Assembly: GCF_018143015.1 (NCBI RefSeq)
Contig: NC_054742.1
Coordinates: 55,189,195 to 55,253,194, forward strand
From: Lytechinus variegatus
Taxonomy: Eukaryota > Echinodermata > Echinoidea > Temnopleuroida > Toxopneustidae
Reading direction: 5' to 3'
DNA length: 64,000 nucleotides
Shown here: positions 1-11,108 of the stretch, piece by piece
Layout: each line of letters opens with the position of its first letter
How positions within the stretch are numbered: position 1 is the first letter of the stretch
Position numbers and translations under genes: made by a program
Notes under the pieces: model-generated
Told to the model about the DNA's origin: nothing
What the model saw: the letters and a program-made list of their open reading frames with translations, nothing else
Databases searched by the model: none

Positions 1-1069
1 ATTAGAGTCGTTAATAAAATTTAATAAGAGACAGAGGGCTAGGCAGAGCCAGGTGATGAGGCTCTAGACAGTCAGTAGTCTTGGCCAGCCTGGGCCATTC
101 TTCCTATTATATTCTACTCCTTCCTCTCCCAACAATCGTTCTAAAAACTTCGGGTGTTTCTCTCTTTGCAAATATACCCAAATAGACTCTCATTAGAAAG
201 TTTTAACATTCAGCTAATTCAACTTACGAAAATATCATCAGGTGGGACTAAACAAAAATATATTTCCTACTAAAAAATGGGAGACCCTAAAAATGCTGAA
301 AACACCTTTATTTATACTCACATTTGATATGCAGTCTGTGAGATTTGGGGGAGGCTCCTTCGGTTTTCCTTTTCCAAATAGTCTGTTCATGTTGAATGAT
401 GTTATGAGCTCTTTAAAAAATCAGAAATACGAGTCGTTTATGTACGCTGTTTCTTCAAGTTCAGACAAAAAAGATGATCGATTACGCTAGCCCTTTAAAT
501 TTCATATGCCATATAGAAATTTCCTATTTTTTAAAGGGTGATAGCCAATTTAAAGTTGTTCTTTTTTAAATACCTTATTGGATAGACCTTTTTCAACATT
601 TGGATTGATAATGGGTCTGATACTGTAAGTAAATTGTTTTAAAGGGGAAAAAATCAGACAACATCGAGTTAATCGATTACAACAAATTTGGACCCAGACA
701 TCACAATGATGACATCACTGTTTCTATTTTTGGAAATGAACAGCTGACGAGTTGTCACGTTATTCTGTGTCGTCTGATATAAATATTTTAATTTTCTTTT
801 CTTACCAATTCCTACGCCAGGGGGGGGGTTCCGCGGAACCCCTGGCTCAAAACCACTGTTTGCCAACAGCATCGAAATGAAAAAAATAAAATAAAATGAG
901 GAAAATAAGCAAGGGACTTAAGCTGTATACATGAAAACAGAAGAAGAAGAAAAAGGGATAACAAAAATGGAAGGAATGTGAATAAAACAAAATGTATGTA
1001 CCATAACTGTACAAGAATGGAGATTTTCATAGATGATGAATATAAAGAAAAAGTGATAAAGATGAAAAA
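1..1069. other. Gene-free repetitive DNA with one hAT-like end
   Basis: No gene is supported. At about 820-863 the minus strand reads CAGTGGTTTTGAGCCAGGGG followed by TTCCGCGGAACC. This is like the terminal repeat of Charlie-type hAT elements, but no matching second end was found. The open frames here are short and low-complexity. Confidence 0.4.
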
Positions 1070-1930
1070 TTAATTAAAATTGATACCAAATAATGATAGC
1101 ATGCATGCGCGTATCCGAAAGCCCCCCCCCCTGCGCAGGCGAAAAGAGGAGCGCCAGAAAGAAGAAGAAAAGTTAAGAAAAGAACAGGGGAGAGATTGTA
1201 GGGAAACTGAAGAGAGAGAGAAAAAAGGGAAAAATATATAATTAAATATTAAATATAATATAAATCTAATCATAAATAGGATAGGTATCGTAACCAAACA
1301 ATTGATGCTAACTAAGCGCGAAAGGAAGAAAATTGAGATTTTAGCCCTAAAAGCGGGACACTCTCCTCTATTCATATTTTGTAAATCATGAATGGGATAT
1401 GGTTAGTTGGGTATCATAAATAAATTTATTTATTTATTCATTTTAAATCTTTATCCAGAGTAACCTGTTCAGCTTTACACAAACAAATATGTTAAATTAC
1501 ACGATATATACAAATAAAACGTTCATTAAAAATCGCTGGTCTTCCACAGGGCTCTGCATTATCACCATAAAGAAAACATAAGTAAAGAAGACATGTATGC
1601 ACATCAAAATAAGATTCAGAATGAGAAAGTAAAAGGACATGGTATGAGAGGGAGAGAGAGGAGGTAGCAGAGGCAGACAGAGAGGGCGAGAAAGGCAGAG
1701 AAAGACAGAGAGGGGAAATGAGAGAGAGTGAGGGGGAGAGAGGGAGAGTTCAGAAGCAAATAGATAATTATGCAATATTTGATTAATAATGCGAGCGTGA
1801 AGTGCGATTTTGGTCTGAAACTGGATTTAAAGCACATTTTAGATATAGAACATGTAGAACATGCAGGCTATCGCGCATGTTTTAGATTTAGACCTATAAT
1901 TTATTTCATTTTGTTTTCTTTTTCCTGTCC
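1070..1930 (+). repeat. Degenerate copy of the GCGAGCGCGAAGCGCGAGC repeat family
   Basis: 1300-1400 matches 6345-6440 closely (shared AAAATTGAGATTTTAG and AAAGCGGGACACTCT). 1785-1900 matches 6450-6570 (shared GGCTATCGCGCATGTTTTA class sequence). The two pieces are separated by an insertion with an ATTT-rich stretch and a GAGAG-rich tract. It is therefore an interrupted relative of the element at 5812-7097. Confidence 0.6.
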
Positions 1931-2640
1931 TTCTTTCAATTAATCCCTCTTGCCTTTTTTGTTCCATTTATCTTATAGCTTTCTTTCCCGATCCTTTCTC
2001 TCTGTACATTCTTTCTTTCCTTAATTCTTCATTAATTCTTTCCTTCTTTTTTAAATTTCCTTTTGTATTTCCTTCATTCTTTTTTTTCTTAAAATTTTAT
2101 CTGCTTCTATCTGCCTTCTGCTCCTTTTTCTTTTCGTTCTTTCTCTCCTTCATATTTTTTTCATTCTCCCCCATTCATTCTTTCTTCTCTTTCATCCTTC
2201 CTTTCATTCTTTTTTCCCTCTTTTTTCATTCCAATTATTTTCCCTTATTCTTTCTTTCCCTTCTTTCCTTCCTGTTTTCTTCGTTCTTTCAAAGAATGAA
2301 TGACACATTTTTCTTTCCTTTATCGTTTCTTTCTTCCTCCTTTTTTCTTACTTACTTTTTTCCTTTCTCCCTTTTTTCCCTTTTCCTTTCTTTTTCTTTC
2401 TTTGTTTTTATTTCAAAGAATGACGCAAACCTTTTTCTGTCTTTTATTCTTTCTTTCATCCTTCTGTTATTCTAACTTTCTTTCTTATATTTTCCCCCTT
2501 CATTTCTTTACTTTATTTTAACCTTTCCTTTTTTTCTTTCTTTGCTATCAATTCATCTCTTTTCTGTCCTCGATCTTTTCTTTCTCTGGTTCATTCTTTT
2601 GTTCATACTCCCTTTCTTTTCTTTACAAATCTTAAAAAAG
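1905..2640. repeat. Polypyrimidine (CTTT-rich) low-complexity tract
   Basis: About 735 bp of near-continuous C/T on the + strand, with irregular TTTCTTTC and TTCCTT units. The matching open frame is a low-complexity translation, not a gene. A shorter tract of the same kind occurs at 6920-7045 inside the hAT-type element. Confidence 0.85.
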
Positions 2641-3048
2641 TCTAACATTGTGTATAGCCTGATTATTTTTTTAATGATCGACGATCCGGCTTGGTCGATC
2701 CGCTAGTGCATCGTGATTTGTTGATTGTCCCGTATTTCATCAAAAAATTTTGTGAAAATTGGTCGCCATGATAAAACATCTTTTCAAAGTGTTAAAGTGT
2801 GATGTTAAGATTACATGAAAAAAAAATCTTAAGAAAACTAAATGATATTTCCAACATTTTTATAATGTTACAAAATTATTGTAAAAATAATATTTTTAAA
2901 ACGTTCTTAAGAATAAAATATAATGTTATAAAAAGTCATAAAAATATGTTTTCAAAATATTTCATCAAAACATTTTTGAAAAAATGTTTTTCTGATGTTC
3001 CCTTAAAATGTTTCAAAAATGTTTTAGAAACATAACCATTTTCGCATA

Positions 3049-4751
3049 CATTCGTAATTCCGAAGCTTCGTAATTCCGAAGGTTCGTTAATCCGAAAACG
3101 AAATGAGGTTCGTAATTCCGAAGGTTCGTTAATCCGAAAACGAAATGAGGTTCGTAATTCCGAAGGTTCGTTAATCTGAAAACGAAATGAGGTTCGTAAT
3201 TCCGAAGGTTCATAAATCCGAAAACGAAATAAGGTTCGTTATAAGGTTCGTTAATCCGAAAATTAAATAAGGTTCGTATTTCCGAAAATGAAATTAATTC
3301 ATTTTGGTAACAAGAACGGTGCTGTTCTTGCAAGATAATAGGATATTATGCAATGATAAACTAACGAACGATGATATATGTGTGTGTTGTGGCCAAAGCA
3401 TGTATCGATTTAAGAATAGGCGCCCGGATCAAACATACGCTTAATTTCGATTTTATCTGAGCAAATGCTGCCCAAGCAAATGGTTTAAAGATGCAGCTGG
3501 GGGATTAAGTGTGTTGGTCGTTAAAAATGTATACTTTAAATGAAGTATTGATTTTGAAAAAAAAAGGAATTTCCCATTTTGGAAAAATAGCATTTCCCTG
3601 TTATTTCTTTAGGTGTGCAAGTGCCCCCTGCTATCCCCCCCGGCGGATCCAACTTTCGCCAATGGGGGGGGGGGCGATTTTTTTTCACCCATAATTTCCC
3701 GGATCGGCAGCTTTAAAGTTGATTTTTTTTGTTTGTTTGTTTCTTTGAAAGGGTATTCCTAATAGCCAATAATTATTATAAAAATAAAGTAAATATCTAA
3801 TAATATCATAAGCCCTTGTTAAATAATACAAGCGCGAAGCGCGAGCTATAGTTTTCGTTGAAATTGGGGATGTCATTCTTAATAAGAGCTTCTGCTAGTA
3901 ATAAAAATAAAAACAATGCCTTGGTAAATAATACCAATGTTATTATTATGTCTTATTAGGCCTACATGAAATTTCCAAAAGTTTGAGCTCGTGATTCGCT
4001 CGCAACATCTCACAATAATGCCCTTTTAACAGTAATTAAGTCCATTGACCAAAAAGTTTTATAACTTCAGATTTGATTTTTTTCCAAACCGCTTGCTTGC
4101 TACGCTTTCTCGCGAAAAATAACACCTAAATATATATGTTATCAATCAGAAATCAATTAAAAAAACTTTGCTCAACTTAATTACTACAAAACACACAACT
4201 TCTTTACACAGATGATATTGGTTAAAATATCCGTTTGCACCAAAATGCCCTTTTTGGCATATAAGTGCACTTAAATCAATACATGCTTTGGCCACAACAC
4301 ACATATATCATTGTTCGTTAGTTTATCATTGCATAATATCCTGTTATCTTGCAAGAACACCACCGATCTTGTTACCAAAATGAATTAATTTCATTTTCGG
4401 AAATACGAACCTTATTTAATTTTCGGATTAGCAAACCTTATTTCGTTTTCGGACTAACGAACCTTCGGATTAACGAACCTTATTTCGTTTTCGGACTAAC
4501 GAACCTTCGGAACAACGAACCTTATTTCGTTTTCGGATTAACGAACCTTCGGAACAACGAACCTTATTTCGTTTTCGGATTATCGAACCTTTGGAACAAC
4601 GAACCTTATTTAGTTTTCGGAATTACGCCACAAATGTTCGGATTAACGAACCCTTTTTCGTTTTCGGATTAACGAACATCGAGGTATAGGCAATTTACGT
4701 GTTTCGGAATTACGAACCTTCGGAATAAAGAACCTTTGGAATTACGAAGTG
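3049..4751. mobile_element. Foldback-type transposon with 42-bp tandem repeats in its arms
   Basis: The left arm (3049-3425) and right arm (4270-4751) are inverted copies of each other. The outer part of each arm is a tandem array of a 42-bp unit (TTCGTAATTCCGAAGG plus TTCGTTAATCCGAAAACG and so on). The inner part contains TGTTGTGGCCAAAGCATGTA (left) and its inverse (right). Ends are CATTCGTAATTCC and GGAATTACGAAGTG, each flanked by TA, suggesting a TA target duplication. The interior (3426-4269) has no transposase frame but holds a degraded relative of the 5812-7097 element. Repeat-encoded frames of the NLRNYEPHFVFGLT type are artefacts. Confidence 0.8.
3590..3880 (+). repeat. Fragment of the mirror-repeat hAT-type family inside the foldback element
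   Basis: GGCGGATCCAACTTTCGCC at 3640-3660, followed by a G-run, matches 5925-5955. AGCGCGAAGCGCGAGC at 3831-3846 is the family core. No terminal repeats are preserved. Confidence 0.55.
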
Positions 4752-5439
4752 TAACCTTAATTTTGACGTTATGTGATATCATTATAACATTTTGAGAGAA
4801 ACACAATAACATTTAACTGACATCTTTATGTTATATCTTGGATGTCTAAATGGCATTTTAAAAACGTCGTTAGAATATGAGAGTAATAATAAACGTTCTT
4901 GAAATGAATTGAAACTATGGTTTTACAATATTTTAACGAAACATTTTTGAAAAATTGTTTTTCAATATTTTCAAAAAAATATCAAAAATATATTAGAAAA
5001 ATCCTTATCTTTAAGATTTTGTGATGTAATATTAAAATTTTTGAGAAACAAAATAAAATTTTACTAACAATTTTATAATATACATTGGATATAAACCTTT
5101 TCTAAATTGCTGTTAAAATATTCTGTCAGTAAAATCAAATGTTATTGAAATGTTATGAAACGATGTTTATATAATAAAACGTTTTTGGAAAAAAATCCTA
5201 ATATTTTTAAAAAACGTTACTGAAATGTATTTCAAAATATATTTTCCAACGTTTTTATGATATGATATTTACATTTTTTCCAGAAACTTATTAATATTTC
5301 ATGAACATTTTTATAAGGGTATAATTATATTTGATGAAAAAATAATATTTCAAAAATGTTGTTAGAATATTCTAAGAATAACATCAACCGTTATAAAAAC
5401 GTAATGAAAATGTTTTTTATGATAGTTCAACAAAATGGC

Positions 5440-5700
5440 AAATTTAGCCCCACCTATAGTACGGGGTTAAAGAAATTTTAGCGTGTGTAAAAAGTGTACG
5501 AGTGAAGTACTTGTACTACGAATGATCGACAAAAACCACTAGTCCGGGGTTAGCGAGTTAGCGGGGTTAGCAATCATTCCTTATCCGGGGTTAGCAATAA
5601 CAATTTGGCATGTGTGAAAAGGAAAAAAATAGTACGGGGTTAAGGATAGTACGGGGTTAGCGATAGTCCGGGGTTAAGAAAATCCTGTGTAAAAAGGGTA
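5440..5700. repeat. GTACGGGGTTA short-repeat insertion
   Basis: Contains at least seven copies of (TAGTACGGGGTTA / TAGTCCGGGGTTAGCGA / CGGGGTTAGCAA) with variable spacing. AAAATTTTAGCGTGTGTAAAAAG near the left end and AAAATCCTGTGTAAAAAGGG near the right end suggest a short transposon-like unit. Family not recognised. Confidence 0.5.
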
Positions 5701-5811
5701 TATGTTGCAAATATTTTTTTTATGTTGCAGCTAAAACGTTAGGAAAAATGTTTTATAGCGATGAGAAAACCATATAATTTATGTTCAAATGATTTTAACA
5801 TTTCCCTAAAC

Positions 5812-7097
5812 CAGTGGCGTAGCTAGGATTTTTTTCCCGGGGGGCACTGGGGGGTCCTTGCTTTTTCAGGGGGGGGGGCACCGGCCATTTTTCCGGTGTG
5901 TGTGTATGTGTCCACAAGGGCGGATCCGACTTTCGCTAATAGGGGACGGGGCCCGAAATTATCTTCACCTATATCAGTCACTTGTTAGTTTTATTCTTAT
6001 AAAACAACATAAACATAAAATAATCTCATAAGCCTTATAAAAAGTGCGAGCGCGAAGCGCGAGCGATTTTTTTTTTTACTTTAATGTATTTTTTCCTGAA
6101 ACTTAATTTTCTGGGCAATGTTATGTGTGATCCTGAACAGGATTCGTATGTACCCCCAAGCGCGAACAGAAATTTTTATCAACTGTTAAGGACTGCTTAC
6201 AGTTACCCACGAAGACGGTATATATTTCAATAATGCGAGCGCGAAGCGCGAGCAAATTTTTTGACATTCCGACCTAAAAAAAATGGTCATTCTAAGCACT
6301 TTTTGTATTAATTACTGGGATAGGTATGTAACTAAACAATAGATGCGAGCGCGAAGCGCGAGAGGAAGAAAATTGAGATTTTAGACCTAAAAGCGGGACA
6401 CTCTATTCATATTTTGTAAGTCATGAATAGGAAATAGTCAATTGGGTATCATTAATAATGCGATCGTGAAGCGTGAGCAGACAATTTTTGATATTCTCAT
6501 GTAAAACTGGATAATTTAAGTACATTTTAAATAAAGAACATGCACGCTATCGCGCATGTTTTATATTTAGACCTAAAATCTGGGCATTCTGAATACATTT
6601 GTTTAATGGAACATTATGGAATACACGTAGACATATGAACTTGGCAAATCAAACAATGTGACCACGCAGCGTGAGCTTAAAATGCTGATATGTAGACCAT
6701 AAAACGGACATTTTACAGAGCACTTAAATTTGTAAATGAAAAAAAAAATGAAAGCTCGATGTCCGAGCTAAAAATATGTTTAGCATATTGACTTCAAAAC
6801 TTGCTCCACATCAGCCTATTGAGTAAGATATGAATCCCATCGAACAGGCAATTATGGCGCGACGCGCCAGCAAAAAAATTATATAGTAACATGAAAAGAT
6901 TTTTTTAATTGCAAGTCTTCCCTCACATTATTTCATTCACTCGTCTTCCTCTTATTTTCCTCTTCTTTTTTCTTCTGTCTTTCTTCTTTTCCTTTTTCTT
7001 TCTTCTTTAATTCTCCTTTTTTCTTTTCTTTTTTTTTGCTCTGCCAATTTTTTCTGGGGGGCACGTGCCCCCCATGCCCCCCGTAGCTACGCCACTG
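5812..7097. mobile_element. Non-autonomous hAT-type transposon with perfect 8-bp target duplication
   Basis: Terminal inverted repeats CAGTGGCGTAGCTAGG (5812) and CGTAGCTACGCCACTG (ending 7097) are flanked by identical CCCTAAAC at 5804-5811 and 7098-7105. This is the 8-bp duplication expected of hAT elements. At 1286 bp it has no transposase frame. Instead it carries a tandem array, about 110 bp per unit, of GCGAGCGCGAAGCGCGAGC cores (6046, 6235, 6345, degenerate 6456). A polypyrimidine tract and GGGGGGCAC runs lie next to both ends. Confidence 0.92.
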
Positions 7098-7105
7098 CCC
7101 TAAAC

Positions 7106-9004
7106 ATTTTTATGATATTCGACCAAACATTGTTACGGCTACTGGGGGGGGGGGCGCGTCCGCGGACTCGATCCCGAACACCCCCCCCCCCGCCGGCTAT
7201 GCAGCCTGTCATTGGTTCCATCAATATTGCACAATCCTCCTGCGCTCGTATTAGTCCCGCCCCTCCCATTCCGGGGTCGGAGGGACCGCCTGAGAAACTA
7301 AAAGGGATCCTGAATATCATTTTTTTTAATTGATCAAATCCCGGGATAAAATTCCTAAAATTCCTGCTAGTTTTGAAAGCTCAGGAATATTTTATTTTTA
7401 AAAGTAACAACAAGGTTCCCCCATGATCGACAATACGAACTTGAGACACCGGGGGCCCGCGTACATTGAGCAGTGTTCCGGATTTTGGGGAGTCACTGAG
7501 GAAGCCCGCGAAAGGGGGTTCAGAAAGTTGGCACAATGAGACAGGGGGTAGTTTAGAGGGAATTCACGAACATTATAGGCGTACACTTTATAGCACAATC
7601 GGCGTTACAGGGGTCGGTGGCCAGGGGGGGGGGGCAAGAGCCCCAAATTTCCTGGTCATATCATGGTGAACAGGCATAATGGTGTAATAAGGCGACGATT
7701 TCGAGAGGGCCAGATATTGCATATCAGGCAGAATTTATCTAATTTTATCACTGTGGGTTATTTACGGCAGTATAGCGCGTGAAGAGTTAAAAAAAAAAAA
7801 AAAAACGAGGGGCGCAGTATGGCGCATGTGCTAAAAAAGTTGCTTAATAAAAGTCCCGAGCGAGCGATGCGAGAAAAAAAATCACCTTTTCATGAGAATC
7901 CTATACACTTTTATTTTGCCTTCTTTCCTCCTTTTTTCTTGGTTGTACTACTTTTGGGGACCATCCCCAACCATTCCATACTCAGTGCCATGCGGTTGGG
8001 GTCCGGTGCGGACCCCCCGAAACTTCTTGGTATGAAAGCCATTTAAACCTCGCAGATTGCCGCAATCTTTAATCAAATCGCGGGTATAAACAGAATATAG
8101 CTTTTACACAAAACATTTTATTCAACCTAGTTGAACCAAATATTTTGAGGGGGCAAAACGCAATGCAAAGATTTGTAAAAGATTACCTATTAAAATTAAA
8201 TTATATATTCAATAAATAACACATTCCATTGTTTCCATTTATTTAATTATACGATGTCTATCATTTTTTATTTCCTCTTGGGTGTGGTAGCCCCCCCCCC
8301 TCCGCCTGTACGCCAGTGATTGAACGTAAAGCTTAATGTAGCGAGGGTCGATCCCTACAGGGGGCGTTATAGAGCCATTTGAAGGTGGCCCCATACTGCG
8401 TGGGGTCTTGGGCAAAGCCTCGGTATTCGTATAAAATTTTGCAAGCTATAGTATGCAGTCCACTTTTCTTCCCGCTCTTTATTTTCAACCCTCGTCAGCC
8501 CGGCCGTGTTATTAAGTTTTTATTTTTCTTGTCCCTTAGCTTTTGACTAATTCAATTCTACCTTCATTTCCCGTTATTATTGCCATTTTGTCGTCTTTTA
8601 ATCTATTTCCCATCTTGCATTACATAGGCCTATTTCGGAATGATTTGTTCTTTCTCAAATGTTCTTCTTTTATTCCTTTCCCCACGTTTTCATTCCTTGT
8701 CCATTAAAAAAAAATATCTTCGTTTTCTTTTCACTTTGAGTCCCCTTCCCTTTCCTTTTCCCCTTAGTTCCCCCGGGCCTTTTGCCTAATTTCTTCCCCC
8801 CCCCCGTTGTTTTGAATTATTTTTCCCGATGAAATCCGCCAGGGGCGGGGGCGGCACCGGCCCGCCTGTTACGCCACTGAATAGCACTGAGGGGGCCGGG
8901 GGGGGGGGTTACTAGTAGGCCTACTGCATTTTGGAAAAGAAGCCATTTTCAAAATAATAATCAGGCCTAAATCTCATTTTATCCGATTAACTAAATTTTC
9001 AGCG
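7106..9004. other. Gene-free DNA with poly-G/poly-C runs and element fragments
   Basis: Contains G or C runs of about 9-11 at 7145, 7186, 7626, 8291 and 8900. Unpaired hAT-like ends read GTACGCCAGTG (about 8310) and GTTACGCCACTG (ending about 8879). No coding gene is visible. Confidence 0.45.
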
Positions 9005-9516
9005 TTAAAGGGGAAGTTTACCCTGAAGAAAACTTTGTTGTAAAAATATAGTAAAGAATATTGGTGAAGGTTTAAGGAAAATAAAAGGCCGTAAAGAGTA
9101 TAAGAAAGTTATTAGAGTTAAAAGTTTTGGATTTATGACGTCATAAACGAGCAGCTGCCCCATGTGTTATGTAATATAAAATGCATGAATTTCAAATTTT
9201 GTATGGTTCCTGATGACTTAATATTGTTTTCATATATTCATGATCGGGTGTGAAATGATTTGTCTATTGATATACAAAAGGTACAGTGAAAACCATTTTC
9301 AATTTTCTAAGAAACTGACGTACATTTCATTGATTTTTTACCATCCGCTCTGTAGGAATGCTGCTCGCATATGACGTCACAAATCAAATAATTGAAATTC
9401 TAATAACTTTTTAATTACCTGATGATTTTTTTTGTCAAACTGACCTTCGGCATTATTTTTTATTTTTTCTGCTATTTTTACAATAAACTTTTTGTCAGGG
9501 TGAACTTCCCCTTTAA
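9005..9516. mobile_element. MITE of the TTAAAGGGGAAGTTCACCC family
   Basis: The left end TTAAAGGGGAAGTTTACCCT and right end AGGGTGAACTTCCCCTTTAA are inverted copies with 19 of 20 bases matching. The 512-bp interior has ATGACGTCAT-type sites and no protein frame. Related copies occur at 32693-32965, 38041-38525, 54540-54760 and 61100-61835. Confidence 0.85.
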
Positions 9517-10728
9517 TTATATACTCCTTTTTATGCTTCTCTTTCTCTATAGTCCTATGTTACCGAGGTGAATTTTGATTTATACTCCTTCATGAAGGGC
9601 CGATCAGCTGAATCCACCCATAAACATGCTGAATAACCATGGCAATAGTCATCATCATGTTAATGATGCAATGACAATTATCATAATAAAAATAAAATAG
9701 ACCTACTTCTACTACAAAACCATATTCTAAAAATAAATTGAAAGCCTAGTCCTAGAAGTATAGAAATCAAATTGAGCTTTCGTATCGGAATTACATATAT
9801 CCTGGTACATACATAAATAGTCCTCACTGTCTCCTAGCAGTATGATGCCTATTCAAATTTGGCGCTTATAATGTTCCCGCTTGACACGGACACGACAATT
9901 TCTAATATGATTTTGCATGCGGAACGATCGCGTGGCGATCCGTCTTTCCTGGAACTATGTTTTCAGTCCACAATTTTTCATACAAACCTCAACAAATACA
10001 TTAATATTATGAAATATATGTTCTTCCACATGAAAACCTGAAAGAAGACATATTCATCTTTTTAGCAGAAGACATATTCGGATGGGTGCAGTGCACCAAC
10101 TTTGGAAGGCGAACGATTTGCCGCCGAGTTGAATGTAAATACGGAGTAGAGGGTACCGCTATTCACACAATAGATCTACCCCCTATAGGCGCTATTGCCT
10201 TCGCGCCCGACATCGTGAAACTGAACAACCAGTTCGGCCGTTAAAGTCGCACTACGGATTTTAATAGATGTTCACGTCACGATACACGCTGCATTCCATT
10301 TACAGCAAAATGAATTCTCCTCCAATTGTGAATTACTTCTTTACTTTTGAAAATATGTTACAATGAAAGCCGCTTCAGCTAAAGAACACACGGAAGTCGG
10401 GGATAAAAATTATGTCTTAATCAGGCATAGGCCTACTGCTGATGGGCATTATGTACGAACTGAGTTGCCTGCATATTTGAGGTCCATTGACGATAAATAC
10501 CGAGGCCGTGACTAAAGCCTACAATATTAGCACTTGATATGATTATCATCAATGTACCTCACATCATTCTAGATATCTAATTTGCCATGCTCATACGTAC
10601 CATTGAAATGATTGCATATGCTATCTTTCTATGCAATTTTTATGACACTAAATTCAAAAAACAAAATATTTTCTCAATGTGTAACCCGCGTTTTATGCGT
10701 TCATTATTGGGCTCTGTATCGATGAATT
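9517..10728. other. Gene-free AT-rich DNA
   Basis: No gene, structured RNA or clear repeat recognised. The 60-codon frame at 9859-10041 has no recognisable domain or supporting context. Confidence 0.4.
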
Positions 10729-10871
10729 CAGGGGGCGTTTCATGAAAGGACTTGTCGGACGTTTTATCCGACAGTAAACATAGGAAGAGTGCCTCTCAGC
10801 CAATCAAAATCATGGAAAGATGTCAGATCTGACAACTTGTCGGATGAAAATATTGATGAAACGCTCCCCTG
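10729..10871. mobile_element. Short MITE with CAGGGGCGTTTCAT-type ends
   Basis: Ends CAGGGGGCGTTTCATGAA and TTGATGAAACGCTCCCCTG are inverted copies, with inner ACTTGTCGGA on both arms; 143 bp. Degenerate relatives appear near 59910-60085, and shared end words occur near 21675 and 58645. No convincing target duplication. Confidence 0.7.
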
Positions 10872-10885
10872 ATAATTAGCGCCGG

Positions 10886-11108
10886 CAGTAGCGTAGTATA
10901 GGATTTTCCATGGTCAAAGGGGGGGGCAAAATTGTCCGCAAAAAAGGTCTTCAATTACAAAGAGGGTGCCACTGGTGATGGCTCGTCAGGGATCAGTTGT
11001 GACTCGCCAGGGGGGGGGGGCAGGGATACGTCCTATGCATGGGTTGTGACTCGTCAGGGCCGTGGGCAGTCTGCCGCCCCCCCCCCCCTATATAGGTACG
11101 CTATAGTG
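10886..11108. mobile_element. Small hAT-type element with perfect 8-bp target duplication
   Basis: Ends CAGTAGCGTAGTATAGG and CTATATAGGTACGCTATAGTG are imperfect inverted repeats flanked by identical AGCGCCGG at 10878-10885 and 11109-11116. At 223 bp, G/C runs lie next to both ends, as in the 5812-7097 element. The 79-codon frame that overlaps it crosses the element and is not a gene. Confidence 0.8.

Larger units (their letters stand above)
2760..5800. repeat. AT-rich periodic repeat field (AAACATTTT / AAAACGTT words), interrupted
   Basis: 2760-3035, 4760-5430 and 5700-5805 are built from degenerate variants of ACATTTTTGAAAAATGTTTT and AAAACGTTxTxAAAAT. The pieces are separated by the foldback element (3049-4751) and a GGGGTTA-rich insertion (5440-5700). 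Short open frames within it are by-products. Confidence 0.6.

Noticed and set aside
3013-4672. Two 106-107-codon frames with NLRNYEPHFVFGLT repeats
   Set aside because: They are translations of the 42-bp DNA tandem repeats in the two arms of one foldback element. The same peptide from opposite strands reflects the inverted repeat, not a duplicated gene.
3088-4750. CRISPR-like regularly spaced repeats
   Set aside because: The repeats are contiguous 42-bp tandem units without unique spacers, in an animal genome.
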